Assembly: GCA_018105865.1 (NCBI GenBank)
Contig: CM030842.1
Span: 13,786,867 to 13,850,866 of the forward strand
Reading direction: 5' to 3'
Source: Metaphire vulgaris
Taxonomy: Eukaryota > Annelida > Clitellata > Crassiclitellata > Megascolecidae
Length of the DNA: 64,000 bases
Shown: piece by piece, positions 63,436 to 64,000 of the stretch
Layout: each line of letters starts with the position of its first letter
Position numbering within the stretch: position 1 is the stretch's first letter
Notes under the pieces: generated by a model
The model's database searches: none
Seen by the model: only the letters and a program-made list of their open reading frames with translations
Told to the model about the DNA's origin: nothing
Translations under genes and position numbers: made by a program

Positions 63436-63761
63436 CAGGGGCGGAGCGACGGGGGTATATCGGTTTATAAGCCCCTCCCCCTCAAAAAATCAGTACCTTA
63501 AATTTTTAATGTGTTTTTAAGATTTTCAAAGTTTTTAAGGTTTATACCAGTGGCGGCTCCACCGGGGCCAGGGCCCATCCCCAAATCACATGGCCCCCAG
63601 TTGGGACCCTATACTTAAAAAAACAACAAATGGTTGGCCCCCATGATTAGCCCCCCAACGGCCCCCACTTGCCAAATCCTAGAGCCGCCACTGTTTATAC
63701 CCATCCCCAAATCACATCATTCCCCCCCCAAAAAAAAATCAAATTCCTGGCTACGCCCCTT
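63436..63761. mobile_element. hAT-type MITE with a nested MITE
   Basis: Ends CAGGGGCGGAGCGACGGGGG / CTGGCTACGCCCCTT, flanks ATGACATG / GTGACATG (7 of 8). A CAGTGGCGGCTCC-family element (63548-63692) sits inside, with the duplication GTTTATAC (63540-63547, 63693-63700; one base shared with the terminus). Confidence 0.85.
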
Positions 63762-64000
63762 GTGACATGACAAGCAAACGTTTGGATATGTGCGTATAAA
63801 TCGATGGTTGATCGGGCGGTGAACAAGTTCAGTGAATCGAGAATACTTAGACGCTGCTTCTAGCTGAACATAATGCGTTCAAATTCTAGAAATAATTAAT
63901 CAAGCGACGCCGTGCATGCAAAACTGAACGTTACACTAAAAGTCTAACAGAGGCGTAAACTTCTATTAGGCATCTATAGGCTTGAGGCCCCCCTCCGACC

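Overview
This is an animal genome, not a bacterial or viral one. Coding exons are short, bounded by GT..AG splice sites and separated by introns of 0.5 to 4 kb. The rest is AT-rich sequence packed with miniature transposons, non-LTR retrotransposon remnants, a tRNA-derived SINE and long tri- and dinucleotide arrays. Chitin-binding, immunoglobulin, CARD and EF-hand modules point to a non-vertebrate metazoan, probably marine. I lean weakly to a deuterostome or lophotrochozoan and cannot name the species.

Layout. (1) 1-8.3 kb, minus strand: a multi-exon secreted-protein gene. It reads signal peptide or upstream exon, CBM14 chitin-binding domain, long Ser/Thr mucin-like region, second CBM14, then two Ig domains. 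Every splice junction I could place is phase 1, and both Ig domains are split by an intron just before the second cysteine. It combines the same modules as the VCBP immune proteins of amphioxus and tunicates, in the opposite order. (2) 9-17 kb: no gene; MITEs, LINE scraps and an 1.84-kb piggyBac-like element with TTAA duplications. (3) 18.0-25.4 kb, plus strand: phase-1 exons encoding CARD, CARD and a domain that resembles the N-terminal domain of the TNF-receptor adaptor TRADD, with a linker exon and a possible last exon. A frameshifted, intronless copy of another gene sits in an intron. (4) 26-42 kb: transposons nested in transposons, including a 2.7-kb hAT-type composite. (5) 44.8-47.6 kb, plus: a large Ser-rich basic ORF of unknown function, followed by an overlapping coding frame. 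(6) 53.4-59.4 kb, plus: a complete five-exon gene for a 215-residue protein with five canonical EF-hands. (7) 59.6-64 kb: TA arrays and MITEs.

Two genes look immune-related (chitin-binding/Ig and CARD/TRADD-N) and lie within 25 kb of each other. The mobile-element record is unusually legible: about twenty short elements keep a perfect or near-perfect 8-bp target duplication and can be ordered by nesting. A short motif, TTTTTTGCTTGTCA, recurs about twenty times inside otherwise unrelated repeat families, and I cannot explain it.

All gene models come from reading splice sites and frames by eye. No search was run.
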